64,000 nt of DNA. Source: Deltaproteobacteria bacterium (GTDB lineage Bacteria > UBA10199 > JACPAL01). The stretch is from NCBI GenBank assembly GCA_016180855.1, contig JACPAL010000009.1, positions 100,511 through 164,510 of the forward strand, read 5' to 3'. Below are positions 53,647 through 63,415 of the stretch, in pieces. Every line of letters begins with the position of its first letter. Position 1 is the first letter of the stretch. The notes beneath the pieces were generated by a model. It saw only the letters and a list, made by a program, of their open reading frames with translations. It was not told the origin of the DNA and ran no database searches. Made by a program: the position numbers and the translations under genes.

Positions 53647-54732
53647 GTGTCCAAGAGAGATTACTATGATATTCTAGGGGTCCCTCGTGAGGCGACAGGG
53701 GACGAGGTAAAGAAGGCGTATCGCCAGGCGGCACTCAAGTACCATCCTGACAGAAATTCGGGCGACAAGGTGGCGGAAGAGAAATTCAAGGAGGCCTCAG
53801 AGGCGTATGAGGTCCTCTCCGACGCTGACAAGCGGCAGCGATATGACCAGTTTGGCCACGCCGGGCTCTCCGGGACAGGCTTTCACCACTTCACAGATGT
53901 TGATGATATTTTTTCGAGCTTTGGTGATCTTTTTGAGGAGTTTTTCGGGTTTGGTCCTCGCCGTGGTCGGCATGGTCGGAGTCGGGGGGCGGATCTGTCG
54001 GTGGAGATCATGATTACTCTCGAGGAGGCTTATAAAGGGACGGAAAAGGAGATCGAGATCAGCCGGCTGGAGGCGTGCAGCACCTGCCATGGGAGTGGGG
54101 CAAAGCCGGGAACCTCCCGAAAGAGCTGCTCTCGCTGTGGTGGGTCGGGACAGGTCGGCAGGACACAGGGTTTCTTCATGGTGGCGACGACCTGCAACGT
54201 CTGTCATGGAGAGGGGGCCGTGCTGACCGATCCCTGTCATGATTGTGAGGGGGAGGGGCGTCAACATAGATCCAAAAAACTCTCGGTAAAAATCCCGGCC
54301 GGGGTTGATGAGGGGACACAACTCCTCCTCCATCACGAAGGGGAAGGGGGGCGTGAAGGAGCCGGGCGTGGTGATCTCTATGTCTTTATACATCTTAAGC
54401 CTGATGAGCATTTTGTTCGGGAACGGCAGACCCTCCACCTCCAGGTTCCGGTCAGCATGGTGACGGCGACGCTTGGGGGAGAGATCGAGGTTCCGACGCT
54501 GGAGGGCCCAAGAAAAATTCATGTCCCAAAAGGGACGGAGACGGGTGAAAAGGTGGCCGTAGAAGGGCTCGGGTTCCCGGGGTTGCGCTCCAAGGGGCGG
54601 GGGGATCTCGTTGTCCATTTCAAGGTACAAATCCCCAAACATCTGAACAGGCGGCAGGAGGAGCTCTTAAAAGAGTTTGCTGAAATTTCTGGCGAATCAG
54701 CCGCTAAAAAGAAAAAAGGTTTTTTTTCGTGA
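53647..54732 (+). CDS. dnaJ: chaperone DnaJ
   Basis: A 361-residue type I Hsp40. The J domain has YHPDRN near residue 30. A Gly/Phe-rich stretch follows. Four zinc-binding repeats are [24 protein letters not shown] and CHDCEGEG, and two substrate-binding beta domains follow. It delivers clients to DnaK (not in this window). The start is GTG ([12 protein letters not shown]), close to a promoter. Its stop overlaps the next start (GTGA). Confidence 0.95.
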   Translation: MSKRDYYDILGVPREATGDEVKKAYRQAALKYHPDRNSGDKVAEEKFKEASEAYEVLSDADKRQRYDQFGHAGLSGTGFHHFTDVDDIFSSFGDLFEEFFGFGPRRGRHGRSRGADLSVEIMITLEEAYKGTEKEIEISRLEACSTCHGSGAKPGTSRKSCSRCGGSGQVGRTQGFFMVATTCNVCHGEGAVLTDPCHDCEGEGRQHRSKKLSVKIPAGVDEGTQLLLHHEGEGGREGAGRGDLYVFIHLKPDEHFVRERQTLHLQVPVSMVTATLGGEIEVPTLEGPRKIHVPKGTETGEKVAVEGLGFPGLRSKGRGDLVVHFKVQIPKHLNRRQEELLKEFAEISGESAAKKKKGFFS

Positions 54733-55577
54733 ACCGTCCTGGCTTCGAAGAGGGGTTTCTGAAGGGGAAGGGGGGGGTTAAACTTTTTTTCCGTAGGCGG
54801 GAGGTTGCTTCCCCTAAGGCCTCCCTCGCAATCGTCCATGGCTTGGCGGAACATTCCGGTCGGTACGGGTCGTTTTTTGATTATTTTATGAAGGCCGGCT
54901 GTTCGGTTTACGCCTTTGACCTCCGTGGCCACGGTCATTCCGAGGGGTTACGTGCCTATGCGGAGACAATAGACGATTTTCTGGAGGATCTTCACCTCTT
55001 TCTTAAAATGGTCTCTCAGAGATCCAGAAAGAAGCTCTTTCTGGTCGGACACAGCTTCGGAGGGCAGCTTGCTTTAAATTATGTGGCAAAACATTCTGGC
55101 TTGCGCAACGGGAGGCCGACGGGGATTGTCCTCTCCTCTCCCAACGTCCGGTTGGCCCTGCAGGTTCCGGCCGCTAAGGTAACGGCGGGGAAAATGCTCT
55201 CAAAGATTCTCCCTCGTTTGACACTGGCGAACGAGATTCCGTTTGATTTCATCTCTCATGATCGTGAACTGGTCCTGGCGACCAAAAAGGATCCGTTGGT
55301 TCAGAGAAAAATCACCGCCCGACTGGGGGATCTGATCCTTAAAAATCAGGAATCCCTCTTTTCGCTGGCCCCCAAAATCAACCTTCCCTCGCTTTTTCTG
55401 CAGGCGGGGGATGACAAGATCTGTTCCGCGGAAGGGGCGAGAGAGTTTTTCAAAGAGATTTCAGTTGAAGACAAGAGCTTCAAGCTCTATGAAGGGTTCT
55501 ATCATGAGGTTTTTAACGAGGTACAGAAGCGGAAAGTCTTCTATGATCTGGAACAATGGATTGAGAAACATCTTTAG
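54729..55577 (+). CDS. alpha/beta hydrolase, monoacylglycerol lipase-like
   Basis: A 282-residue alpha/beta hydrolase of the Hydrolase_4 type. The oxyanion segment is [12 protein letters not shown], then FDLRGHGHS. The nucleophile Ser is in GHSFGG near residue 112. The acid is in QAGDDKIC and the catalytic His in GFYHEVFNE. It would hydrolyse lysophospholipids or monoacylglycerols. It starts GTG in the dnaJ stop, so the two are translated together, an uncommon pairing. Confidence 0.87.
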   Translation: MNRPGFEEGFLKGKGGVKLFFRRREVASPKASLAIVHGLAEHSGRYGSFFDYFMKAGCSVYAFDLRGHGHSEGLRAYAETIDDFLEDLHLFLKMVSQRSRKKLFLVGHSFGGQLALNYVAKHSGLRNGRPTGIVLSSPNVRLALQVPAAKVTAGKMLSKILPRLTLANEIPFDFISHDRELVLATKKDPLVQRKITARLGDLILKNQESLFSLAPKINLPSLFLQAGDDKICSAEGAREFFKEISVEDKSFKLYEGFYHEVFNEVQKRKVFYDLEQWIEKHL

Positions 55578-55578
55578 C

Positions 55579-55727
55579 AGGATGTTGAGAAAGGCCCATC
55601 TACTTCGTTGTCTGCTTCGATCGCTCCTCGACGTACAGGCAAGTACGCCTGCGTCGCGTCTCAGCAGCCTGCCTCGTATCTGGGACCTTTCTCAACATCC
55701 TTTCAATCCCCTTTGTCAACAGACTGC
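55579..55727. repeat. dispersed palindromic element, copy D
   Basis: The core 55579-55701 runs from AGGATGTTGAGAAAGGCCC to GGACCTTTCTCAACATCCT. The tail TTTGTCAACAGACTGC matches copy C. The internal sequence is the most divergent of the four (GACGTACAGGCAAGTACG). It lies at the 5' end of the next gene and may have replaced its start. Confidence 0.85.
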
Positions 55728-56274
55728 CAGGGCGGTCCTTTTCTTCTTTCTGCTTGTTGTTAGCGCCTCTGCTGCCTCCGATTACGGGAAGGTCCTGGAT
55801 CACTGGAGCCGTCACGCAAGGGTGTTCACGACCGACAACCTTGAAATGAAGCTTAAATGGCATGCAACCTATTTGAGTGTTGATTTTCGTGAAGCGAGGC
55901 GGGACAAGCTTTCTTTACTGCTGGCAATGTCTCCGAAGGAGGTGGACCGGTTGAAAAAAGAGGATCTCTCGGACAACTCCCGGTATGACGATTTTATGGT
56001 TGCCCTCTATGTCGGTTCCGGCGGCGATTCAAGTCTTGGCACGAGAACATCTGATTGGAATTTTCTGTTGGAGTCTGAGGGGCAAACGGTGAGGGCCGTC
56101 AGTGCCGATTACCAGCCGATCTCGCAGAAACAGAAGATTCTCTATTCCTATTTGGATCCCTGGTCCCGCCTTTATCGGGTCCGCTTTCCGAAGACGATCC
56201 GTTCGGGCGAATCCTTTCTCCTCAAAATGGTCGGGATTCCGGCGAGTTCTGAATTGGTTTGGAAGTTTAAATAA
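55582..56274 (+). CDS. exported protein whose start lies in a repeat
   Basis: From about 55735 the frame encodes a signal-peptide-like stretch ([15 protein letters not shown]). A mature domain of about 170 residues follows, with no family I recognise ([21 protein letters not shown] ... [16 protein letters not shown]). It has no ATG, GTG or TTG of its own next to the signal peptide. The nearest in-frame starts are the ATG at 55582 and TTG at 55585, both inside repeat copy D. Either the repeat now supplies the start, or the gene was damaged by its insertion. Confidence 0.55.
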   Translation: MLRKAHLLRCLLRSLLDVQASTPASRLSSLPRIWDLSQHPFNPLCQQTARAVLFFFLLVVSASAASDYGKVLDHWSRHARVFTTDNLEMKLKWHATYLSVDFREARRDKLSLLLAMSPKEVDRLKKEDLSDNSRYDDFMVALYVGSGGDSSLGTRTSDWNFLLESEGQTVRAVSADYQPISQKQKILYSYLDPWSRLYRVRFPKTIRSGESFLLKMVGIPASSELVWKFK

Positions 56275-57853
56275 TCGTATCTCTCCGAAATTCTTCTTTT
56301 GTCTCAGGAGTGTCGAGTGTGTAGTGAAGCCCGCGGCTTTCGCGCCGCCAGAGGGCTGACTGGATAATCAGATCGGCCACGGTGGCAATGTTTCGAAGTT
56401 CCAGGAGATCCGGCGTAATTTTAAAATCCCAGTAATAACGGTTAATCTCTTCCGCGAGCAGATTCATCCGGCGTCGGGCACGCAGGAGCCTCTTGGTGGA
56501 GCGGACAATCCCGACATAATTCCACATCATCCGACGAATCTCGTCCCAGTTTTGTGTGATGACGACCTGTTCGTCGGAGTCCGTTGCGGTGCCCGGGTTC
56601 CAGTTCGGAATCGGCCTGTCCGTCGAAGTCGTAGCGGAGGCGGATACACCAGACCGGATCTCCTGAATGGAGGTGAGGGCAGAGCGATGGGCCATGACCG
56701 CCGCCTCGAGGAGAGAGTTTGAGGCAAGGCGATTAGCCCCATGCAGGCCGGTGCAGGCAACCTCTCCAGCCGCATAAAGTCCCGGAATGTTCGTGTGTCC
56801 CTCAAGGTCTGTCATAACGCCCCCACAAAAATAATGGGCCGCAGGAACAACCGGAATCGGTTGTTCTGTTATATCGATTCCATAGCGAAGACAGTTATTG
56901 TAGATACCGGGAAATCTCTCCTTGAGAAAGGAGGCCGGTTTGTGGCTGAGATCGAGAAGGACGTAGTCGTCACCAGTCCGCTTCAATTCCGTATCGATGG
57001 CGCGGGCGACAACATCGCGTGTTGCGAGCTCCTTTGCCGAGTCATACCGGGACATGAAAGGGGCGCCCGATTTAAGCCGCAAGATTGCCCCTTCGCCACG
57101 GACTGCCTCCGAGATCAGAAATGATTTTGCCTGCTGGTGAAAAAGGCAAGTGGGATGAAACTGAACAAACTCGAGGTTGGCCAGCCGGGCCCCCGCGCGG
57201 TAGGCGATCGCCATGCCGTCGCCCGTAGCAATATCGGGATTGGAGGTATAGAGATAAACCTTCCCGGCCCCTCCCGTGGCGAGGAAGATCGTTTTTGCCC
57301 GGATCGTTTTAATCTCCCCGGTCAGGCGATCTAATGCATAGAGGCCGAGACAACGTTTTGGTTGATTTCCGATGATGAGATCGATCGCCATGTGGTGCTC
57401 AAGGATCCGGAGGTTGGGGCTCCGTTTGGCCGCTTCCAAAAAGGTTCGTTCGATCTCTGCCCCGGTTTGATCCTTGGCATGAAGGACACGGCGTTGACTG
57501 TGTCCGCCTTCCTGTCCGAGATCAAACTCCGTGGTGCTTCTCTTTGAAAAATGAACCCCCAGATCCAGAAGATGTTTGATCTGGGCAGGCCCCTCGGAAA
57601 TGATCGTTTGAACCACCTTCGGATCGCTGAGCCCACACCCCGTTTTGAGGGTGTCCTCAATGTGTGAATCGATTGAATCTGTTGCGGAAAAGACCGCTGC
57701 GATTCCCCCTTGGGCGTAGTTCGTATTGGCCTCTGCCTTCTCCTTCTTGGTGATCAGAAGGACGGAGCCATAGGCGGCGACCTCGAGGGCGTAGGAGAGA
57801 CCGGCGATACCGGAGCCAATCACCAGGAAGTCGGTGGTCAGGGATAAATCCAC
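56267..57853 (-). CDS. nadB: L-aspartate oxidase
   Basis: A 528-residue flavoprotein. FAD motif [11 protein letters not shown] is at the N-terminus. [46 protein letters not shown] and [13 protein letters not shown] follow. It oxidises aspartate to iminoaspartate for NAD synthesis; nadA and nadC are not in this window. The start is GTG with a possible GAGG site. Confidence 0.94.
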   Translation of the reverse strand: MDLSLTTDFLVIGSGIAGLSYALEVAAYGSVLLITKKEKAEANTNYAQGGIAAVFSATDSIDSHIEDTLKTGCGLSDPKVVQTIISEGPAQIKHLLDLGVHFSKRSTTEFDLGQEGGHSQRRVLHAKDQTGAEIERTFLEAAKRSPNLRILEHHMAIDLIIGNQPKRCLGLYALDRLTGEIKTIRAKTIFLATGGAGKVYLYTSNPDIATGDGMAIAYRAGARLANLEFVQFHPTCLFHQQAKSFLISEAVRGEGAILRLKSGAPFMSRYDSAKELATRDVVARAIDTELKRTGDDYVLLDLSHKPASFLKERFPGIYNNCLRYGIDITEQPIPVVPAAHYFCGGVMTDLEGHTNIPGLYAAGEVACTGLHGANRLASNSLLEAAVMAHRSALTSIQEIRSGVSASATTSTDRPIPNWNPGTATDSDEQVVITQNWDEIRRMMWNYVGIVRSTKRLLRARRRMNLLAEEINRYYWDFKITPDLLELRNIATVADLIIQSALWRRESRGLHYTLDTPETKEEFRRDTII

Positions 57854-57859
57854 AACCTC

Positions 57860-57888
57860 AACCTAGAAATAATTAATTCTTTTGGCAA
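57860..57888 (-). promoter_or_regulatory. putative nadB promoter, leaderless type
   Basis: On the minus strand: TTGCCA (57883-57888), 17 bp spacer, TAGGTT (57860-57865), 6 nt to the GTG at 57853. Its -35 box overlaps that of pgsA on the other strand. Confidence 0.6.
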
Positions 57889-57909
57889 TCCCTCAAATTA
57901 TGGTAGCGC
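57882..57909 (+). promoter_or_regulatory. putative pgsA promoter, leaderless type
   Basis: TTGGCA (57882-57887), 16 bp spacer, TAGCGC (57904-57909), 7 nt to the ATG at 57917. The -10 is weak, but the shared -35 supports the pair. Confidence 0.45.
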
Positions 57910-57916
57910 CACTCCC

Positions 57917-58576
57917 ATGCCCTGGATGGAGCGAACAAGAGCTCGCAAGCCTCTTACCACCGATCAGTTACTGGGGATCGCGAACTACCTGACTTACGGA
58001 AGGATCGTTATTGTGATAATCGTCGTTTTTCTCATGATGATGATGAACGATCATGATCCGGACCGTATTCTGATGACGAAAACATTGAGTTGGATTTGCA
58101 TGGTGTTGGTAACGATTGCCGGGATCTCCGATGCCGTGGACGGTTACTATGCGAGAAAATACGGCGTCGTTAGTTCGTTTGGAAAATTCTTGGACCCGCT
58201 GGCCGATAAACTTCTTTCGATGTCGGTCCTCATCATGCTCCTTTCTTTGGGCCGTGTCCCTGCCTGGATCGTCGTTTTGTTGGTCGCGCGCGATGTGACG
58301 ATCACGGCGGTTCGTTCGATGGCAGCGGCGGAGGGGATAGAAATCGCCGCCTCTTGGTGGGGGAAGAGGAAAACCTTGATTCAGACCATTGCCCTTGGAT
58401 TTCTTCTGGTCCATCATCAATTCTATTTTTTGAATCCTCATGCCGTCGGTATGGGACTTCTGTGGGTGACATTGTTTGTTTCAATCGGATCGGCACTTCA
58501 TTATATCACCGGATTTTTCAGTGAGGTTCTAACAAGAAAAAAAGGAGGAGATTATGGCAGTCGCACGAGTCACTGA
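57917..58576 (+). CDS. pgsA: CDP-diacylglycerol-glycerol-3-phosphate 3-phosphatidyltransferase
   Basis: A 219-residue membrane enzyme. It starts NYLTYGRI and has the signature DAVDGYYARKYGVVSSFGKFLDPLADK (pattern DxxDGxxAR...GxxxDxxxD). Five or six hydrophobic helices are present. It makes phosphatidylglycerol phosphate. The last 23 bp overlap the dodecin gene, whose ribosome binding site lies inside pgsA. Confidence 0.9.
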   Translation: MPWMERTRARKPLTTDQLLGIANYLTYGRIVIVIIVVFLMMMMNDHDPDRILMTKTLSWICMVLVTIAGISDAVDGYYARKYGVVSSFGKFLDPLADKLLSMSVLIMLLSLGRVPAWIVVLLVARDVTITAVRSMAAAEGIEIAASWWGKRKTLIQTIALGFLLVHHQFYFLNPHAVGMGLLWVTLFVSIGSALHYITGFFSEVLTRKKGGDYGSRTSH

Positions 58577-58757
58577 GTTGGTCGCTTCATCAACCGAAAG
58601 CTGGGATGATGCCGCACGACAGGCGGTCACAAGAGCCGCCAAGACGCTTCGCGGGATTACCGGGATCGAAATTGTCCGTCAGACCGCAAAAGTCGACAAA
58701 GGTCGGATTGCCGAATTTCGGATTCACGCGAAGATTACCTTCGTGCTGGAGAAGTAG
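58554..58757 (+). CDS. dodecin flavin-binding protein
   Basis: A 67-residue dodecin: ARVTELVASSTESWDDA, then IEIVRQTAKVDKGRIAEFR. The family length is about 65-70. Dodecamers store and buffer flavins. An AAGGAGGAG site precedes the ATG. Confidence 0.92.
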   Translation: MAVARVTELVASSTESWDDAARQAVTRAAKTLRGITGIEIVRQTAKVDKGRIAEFRIHAKITFVLEK

Positions 58758-58858
58758 ATAGCCATGGGCAAACCCATGGCACTTTAAAACCACGCGCTAC
58801 GCGCACAACAGAAGCATTCACCCACGTCCAAGGGCGTGGTACTCTGCGCGCGTCGTGG
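58758..58858. terminator. inverted-repeat region between convergent genes
   Basis: A perfect GCCATGGG-CAAA-CCCATGGC hairpin (58761-58780) is followed by nested CCACG/CGTGG repeats to about 58858. They may terminate dodecin and the opposing DAHP synthase gene. U-tracts are short or absent. Confidence 0.5.
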
Positions 58859-58905
58859 ATCCCCGATGGGGATTGTCAAGGGGAGAGCTGGATCTTCCCT
58901 TGACT

Positions 58906-59922
58906 TTAGCGAGCGTCGGATTCACTCCGCGCGAGCGAAATAGAGCGGAGCAGCTCTTCGAACTGTTGAAAATTCAGTGTCTGAAATCCGTCGGAGAGTG
59001 CCTTGGACGGTTCCTTGTGTATCTCAATGATCACTCCGGCTGCCCCGGCGGCGATTGCCGCTCGGGTGAGCGGGGCAACGAGGGAGGCGCGGCCCGTGCC
59101 GTGAGAGGGATCGACGATAATGGGCAGGTGGGAGACCTCCCGGATGTAGGCCACGGCGTTTAGGTCGAGTGTGTTTCGCGTTGCTGTCTCGAAGGTTCGG
59201 ATTCCTCTTTCGCAGAGAACGACCTGATCGTTCCCTCCCGCCAGGATGTACTCAGCGGCCAATAGAAATTCTTCAATCGTTGCCGCCATCCCCCTTTTCA
59301 GTAAAACCGGTTTTCGGATCTCTCCGAGACGCCTCAGCATCTCGAAGTTTTGCATATTGCGGGCACCGACCTGGATCATATCGGCATACCGGACAACCTC
59401 ATCCAGGGTTTCGAGATGGAGCAGTTCCGTCACCACGGCAAGTCCGAATTGATCAGCCGCCTTCCGGAGATATTTGAGCCCCTCGACCCCAAGCCCCTGA
59501 AAGGCGTAAGGGCTTGTCCTTGGCTTGAACGCCCCTCCGCGGATTGCCTTGACCTTGTTTTTAAAAAGGCATTCGGCCGTTTCAAAAACATGGGTCTCGC
59601 TCTCGACACTGCAAGGCCCTGCAATAATCACAGGGGGATTACTGCCGCCGAACGTGACACCATTCTTAAGTCGGATGAGCGTATCCTGGATTCGCCATTC
59701 GCGTGAGACGAGCTTATAAGGTTTGGTGACGTGAAGGACCTCTTTAACGGCGTTGTTCAAGTGTAATTCTGCTTCATCAATATACTTTGTATTACCACGG
59801 ATGCCGATCGCCGTCCGTTCCGCACCGGGAAGAAAATCAGGATTGTAACCGGCCTTACGGATATTTTCGAGGAGTTCGTCAATCTCTTTCTGGGCCGCTT
59901 CTTTTTTAAGGACAATCAGCAT
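58906..59922 (-). CDS. aroF: 3-deoxy-7-phosphoheptulonate synthase (DAHP synthase)
   Basis: A 338-residue enzyme of the Thermotoga/Bacillus-type beta subfamily. An N-terminal ferredoxin-like regulatory domain of about 70 residues is followed by the barrel: IIAGPCSVESE, RGGAFKPRTSPYAFQG, KPVLLKRGM, PIIVDPSHGTGR. It starts the shikimate pathway. The N-terminal domain usually senses aromatic amino acids. It is divergent from gpsA. Confidence 0.93.
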   Translation of the reverse strand: MLIVLKKEAAQKEIDELLENIRKAGYNPDFLPGAERTAIGIRGNTKYIDEAELHLNNAVKEVLHVTKPYKLVSREWRIQDTLIRLKNGVTFGGSNPPVIIAGPCSVESETHVFETAECLFKNKVKAIRGGAFKPRTSPYAFQGLGVEGLKYLRKAADQFGLAVVTELLHLETLDEVVRYADMIQVGARNMQNFEMLRRLGEIRKPVLLKRGMAATIEEFLLAAEYILAGGNDQVVLCERGIRTFETATRNTLDLNAVAYIREVSHLPIIVDPSHGTGRASLVAPLTRAAIAAGAAGVIIEIHKEPSKALSDGFQTLNFQQFEELLRSISLARSESDAR

Positions 59923-59929
59923 GGTTTCC

Positions 59930-59958
59930 GATATAGCGGGATCGATTTAATGAGTCAA
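59930..59958 (-). promoter_or_regulatory. putative aroF promoter, leaderless type
   Basis: On the minus strand: TTGACT (59953-59958), 17 bp spacer, TATATC (59930-59935), 7 nt to the ATG at 59922. The -35 box lies within the first codons of gpsA. Confidence 0.65.
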
Positions 59959-60933
59959 AACAAGAAATCAGCCGTTGTGATCGGAGGAGGGGCCTATGGG
60001 ACCGCACTGGCGAACCACCTGGCCCGAAAAAAGATCCCGGTGACGCTCTGGGCAAGAGAAGCGGCGATTGTCCGACAGGTTTTAGAACAACACCAGAATG
60101 ACAGTTTTCTTCCCGGCATCCCACTCGATCCTTCGCTTAAGGCGACCCAGAATCTGGATGAGGCGACTCGGGGGGCCGAACTGGTTATCTGTGCTATCCC
60201 TTCCCAGTTTTTGAGGCCGGTTCTAAAGGAGATCATCCCGCGTTTGGACCCCCCGAGTATTTTATTAAATGTTGCGAAGGGAATCGAAACTGCCACGGGT
60301 AAGCTTTTATCTGAAGTTTATGAGGAGTTGACCCCTCCCCGGTATCACAGGCAGATTGCCTACCTCTCTGGACCCAGTTTTGCCCGTGAACTGGCAGAGG
60401 GGCATCCAAGTGCGGTTGCCTTGGGAAGTCGCGAAGAGGCGGTTGGAACGATAGTTCGGAATTATTTTGAGTCCGACTGTCTGTTTCTTGACCAGACTTC
60501 CGATGTGACGGGCGTCGTTGTCGGGGGTGCAGTCAAAAACGTCATTGCGATCGCCTGTGGCATGGCGGATGGATTGGGTTATGGTCATTCCACACGGGCG
60601 ATGTTCATGACGAAAGGGCTTCATGAGATGATCGCCTTAGGCAAGAAACTGGGGGCCGATCCGGCAACCTTTCATGGTTTGTCAGGGGTCGGCGATCTGA
60701 TCGTCACCTGCATGGGAGAACTCTCTCGTAACAAAAAGGCCGGAATAGAGGTGGCCCAGGGAAAATCCGTTGAGGAGATCATCTCCAGTGGTTCCGGAGT
60801 CGCTGAAGGCTTGGAGACCTCTAAGGCAGTTCATTTTCTTTCCAAAAAATTGGAGATCCGTCTGCCGATCTGCGAAAATGTTTATCGGATTCTCTATGAG
60901 GGAAGGCCGATTCGTGAACTGTTTTCTGTTTAA
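59950..60933 (+). CDS. gpsA: glycerol-3-phosphate dehydrogenase [NAD(P)+]
   Basis: A 327-residue enzyme. Nucleotide fold VIGGGAYGTALANHLA is near residue 10. VNVAKGIE, LSGPSFA, AVKNVIAIACGMADGLG and LSGVGDLIVTC follow. It makes sn-glycerol-3-phosphate for phospholipids. The promoter is unclear. It overlaps glnE tail to tail by 4 bp. Confidence 0.95.
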   Translation: MSQNKKSAVVIGGGAYGTALANHLARKKIPVTLWAREAAIVRQVLEQHQNDSFLPGIPLDPSLKATQNLDEATRGAELVICAIPSQFLRPVLKEIIPRLDPPSILLNVAKGIETATGKLLSEVYEELTPPRYHRQIAYLSGPSFARELAEGHPSAVALGSREEAVGTIVRNYFESDCLFLDQTSDVTGVVVGGAVKNVIAIACGMADGLGYGHSTRAMFMTKGLHEMIALGKKLGADPATFHGLSGVGDLIVTCMGELSRNKKAGIEVAQGKSVEEIISSGSGVAEGLETSKAVHFLSKKLEIRLPICENVYRILYEGRPIRELFSV

Positions 60934-63344
60934 GGGTGTAGATATTTCTCGAAAATAGCCCTTGTCTTCTCACGGCATGAGAGAAATCGATCAACGATCG
61001 AGTGGTTGAAGTATCGGTTCTCGAGTTGTGAAAGCCAGTCGGCATTTTCAATCAAGGTGTCGGACTCGCGACCGAAAAAGAGCCTGATCCGGGTTTCCAA
61101 CTCCCTTAGGTAAAGGTAGGTATTCTGCAGGAACTCGCCCTCTTTTTGGTTGAGAATTCCGCCTCTTTGAAGGGTTGTGAGTGCCTCGAGGGTATTTTGT
61201 TTTCTTAAGTTCCGTTCCTCCCGGCCATGGAGTAATTGCAGATATTGCACCAGAAACTCGATATCGACCAACCCACCACGTCCCAGCTTGATTTCGTAAT
61301 GACCGGGTGATTCCTTGGCGAGTTCCTGCTCCATCCGTATTCGGAGTTGATAGATTTCGGGGGCCGGATCCTGGCTGAGCGGCTCTTCGTAGATCAGTTT
61401 GTCCAGAAGCTGGTCGACCTTCCGGATAAAGTTTTCCTCCCCCAGGACAGGGCGGGCCTTGATGAGCGCCTGACGTTCCCAGATCCGTCCGAATTTGTGG
61501 TGGTACTCTTCAAATGAATCGAGTGTTGAGACGAGTGTGCCAGCCCTTCCGGACGGGCGGAGCCGGGTGTCAATCGAGTAGGCACGTCCGGCCGCCGTGA
61601 GGAGTGAAATGGCGGAGATGATTCTCTCTGACAACTTGGTGTAAAAAGCCATTTCGTCCGGTCGTTCCAGGAGGAAGATCAGGTCCAGGTCAGAAAAGTA
61701 GTTGAGTTCCTTCCCGCCAAATTTTCCCATTGCGAGAACAGCGAACGGTCCTTCGGGAGGGGTGATTTTTCGTGACAGCTCCTCCCAGGCGATCTGATGC
61801 CCCCCGCGAAGGATTGTCTCTGCGATGATCGTCAGTTCTCGAAAGAGTTGGGGGAGAGGCCAGCGTCCTGCTTCGTCCTGGTCCTCGATTCGCTTTAGCC
61901 GCGACCTCTTGAAACGACGCAGGATCTCCAGCCGTTCCTCGAGGTCGGACTCCGCCGAAATTTCCTGATTCAGTTCATTCCAGTGGCTGATGACCGGACC
62001 ACGCGCCTCGGCCATCGCTCCAAAGCCGGCTAGTCTCTCAAAGCAGGCGGCAACCTCACGTTGGTGCCGATGGAGCTGCTGCAGAAAACGGTCTGGCTCA
62101 TTGTATCCTGCTTGTCGTGAGAGGATGCTGATCTCTTTTTGTGAGGAAGGAAGGGAATGAAGCTGTTGTTCCTCTCTCATTTGAAGGCGATTTTCCAGAC
62201 GCCGAAAAAAAATATACGCCTCCCGCAAGCTGTTTTCTTCCTGGGCCGGGAGGAGCGAAAGCCCTTTAAGCACTCGGAGGGAATCGAGCGTGTTTCTCTT
62301 TCGAAGCTTCGGTTCCCGGCCTCCATAAAGGAGTTGAAAGGCGGAGACAAAAAATTCAATTTCTCGAATACCGCCCCGGCCGAGCTTGAGATGAAAGGAG
62401 CCTGTGGAAAGTCTCTCCACCTCCGTGTTGATCCTCTCCTTCATCTTGCGAATCTCCTGAATGGCGGAGAGATTGGCGGTTCGCGGATAGACAAAGGGGG
62501 TGAGCCTTTTGAGACAGTCCCTGCTGACTCGGGCATCTCCCGCCGCATGTTTTCCCTTGATCCAGGCGAGTCGTTCCCAGACGGCGCCTCGAATCTCGTA
62601 GTATTTTTCTAATGCATCGATTGAATTGACAATCGGACCATTTCTCCCTTCCGGTCTTAAGTCGAGATCGACCCGGAAGCAGATCCCCTCGTCTGACCGT
62701 TCCTGAAGGAGTCGGGTAATCAATTCAGACCCTTTTGCAAAGAATTCAAATTGTTCCTGTTCCTGCCTGAAGGAGCCGCTTTTTTTTGCCCCTTTGCCGG
62801 AGAGGTAGAGATAGAGGATATCAATATCAGAGCTGAAATTCAGATCGTCACCTCCCAGCTTACCCAGGCCGATCACGGAAAAAGGGGGGGGCTGGACCGA
62901 TTTCTCTCCAAGGATCCTGAAGGCGGACCAGCAGGCCCCATCAATCAGGGCGTTGGCGAGCGATGAGAGCTCCAGGCCAATCTCCTCAAAAGAGGCGAGG
63001 GCGGATAGATCCCGAACCGTGATCCGGACAAATTCAGAATATTTGTAGAGCCGGAGAATCTTTTGGGCAGAAATGTCGTCGTTCCGGAACCCTTTTTTCA
63101 GCAGGGTTGAGATCTCCTGCTTCATCCGCCCTTCTGTTTTTCTTGCCGAAAATGTTTTTCGGATCAGATTTTTTTTAATTATTTCGGGATGCCTTAAGAG
63201 GAAATCGACCAAAAAGCGGCTATTGCCAAGGAGTGAGAGGAGTGGATGAAAACGATCCTCTTTAAAGGAAGGACCAAGAAGAGTCCTCAACTCCTTCCAC
63301 TGGAGTTCCGCGAGTTCCGGATTGGCGGAGTTTGTGAGATCCAT
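60930..63344 (-). CDS. glnE: glutamine synthetase adenylyltransferase GlnE
   Basis: An 804-residue protein with two nucleotidyltransferase halves: GKLGGDDLNFSSDIDILYLY (about 167) and GKFGGKELNYFSDLDLIFLL (about 536). These are the deadenylylase and adenylylase sites that control glutamine synthetase, with GlnD acting upstream through PII. The protein is shorter than the usual 900-1000 residues, mainly at the N-terminus. Both catalytic motifs are intact. Confidence 0.92.
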   Translation of the reverse strand: MDLTNSANPELAELQWKELRTLLGPSFKEDRFHPLLSLLGNSRFLVDFLLRHPEIIKKNLIRKTFSARKTEGRMKQEISTLLKKGFRNDDISAQKILRLYKYSEFVRITVRDLSALASFEEIGLELSSLANALIDGACWSAFRILGEKSVQPPPFSVIGLGKLGGDDLNFSSDIDILYLYLSGKGAKKSGSFRQEQEQFEFFAKGSELITRLLQERSDEGICFRVDLDLRPEGRNGPIVNSIDALEKYYEIRGAVWERLAWIKGKHAAGDARVSRDCLKRLTPFVYPRTANLSAIQEIRKMKERINTEVERLSTGSFHLKLGRGGIREIEFFVSAFQLLYGGREPKLRKRNTLDSLRVLKGLSLLPAQEENSLREAYIFFRRLENRLQMREEQQLHSLPSSQKEISILSRQAGYNEPDRFLQQLHRHQREVAACFERLAGFGAMAEARGPVISHWNELNQEISAESDLEERLEILRRFKRSRLKRIEDQDEAGRWPLPQLFRELTIIAETILRGGHQIAWEELSRKITPPEGPFAVLAMGKFGGKELNYFSDLDLIFLLERPDEMAFYTKLSERIISAISLLTAAGRAYSIDTRLRPSGRAGTLVSTLDSFEEYHHKFGRIWERQALIKARPVLGEENFIRKVDQLLDKLIYEEPLSQDPAPEIYQLRIRMEQELAKESPGHYEIKLGRGGLVDIEFLVQYLQLLHGREERNLRKQNTLEALTTLQRGGILNQKEGEFLQNTYLYLRELETRIRLFFGRESDTLIENADWLSQLENRYFNHSIVDRFLSCREKTRAIFEKYLHP

Positions 63345-63415
63345 TTCGTCTTTGAAGATACCCCAATTTATTTTTCAAGTAACCAAATTTCCTTTAAGAC
63401 GATGGCGCTTTTGAG

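Noticed and set aside
55411..55581. An earlier start of the 55582 gene inside the hydrolase gene
   Set aside because: It would overlap the well-supported hydrolase C-terminus in another frame with no coding evidence.
60930..63344. A truncated, inactive GlnE
   Set aside because: The protein is short, but both nucleotidyltransferase motifs and the spacing between them are intact.
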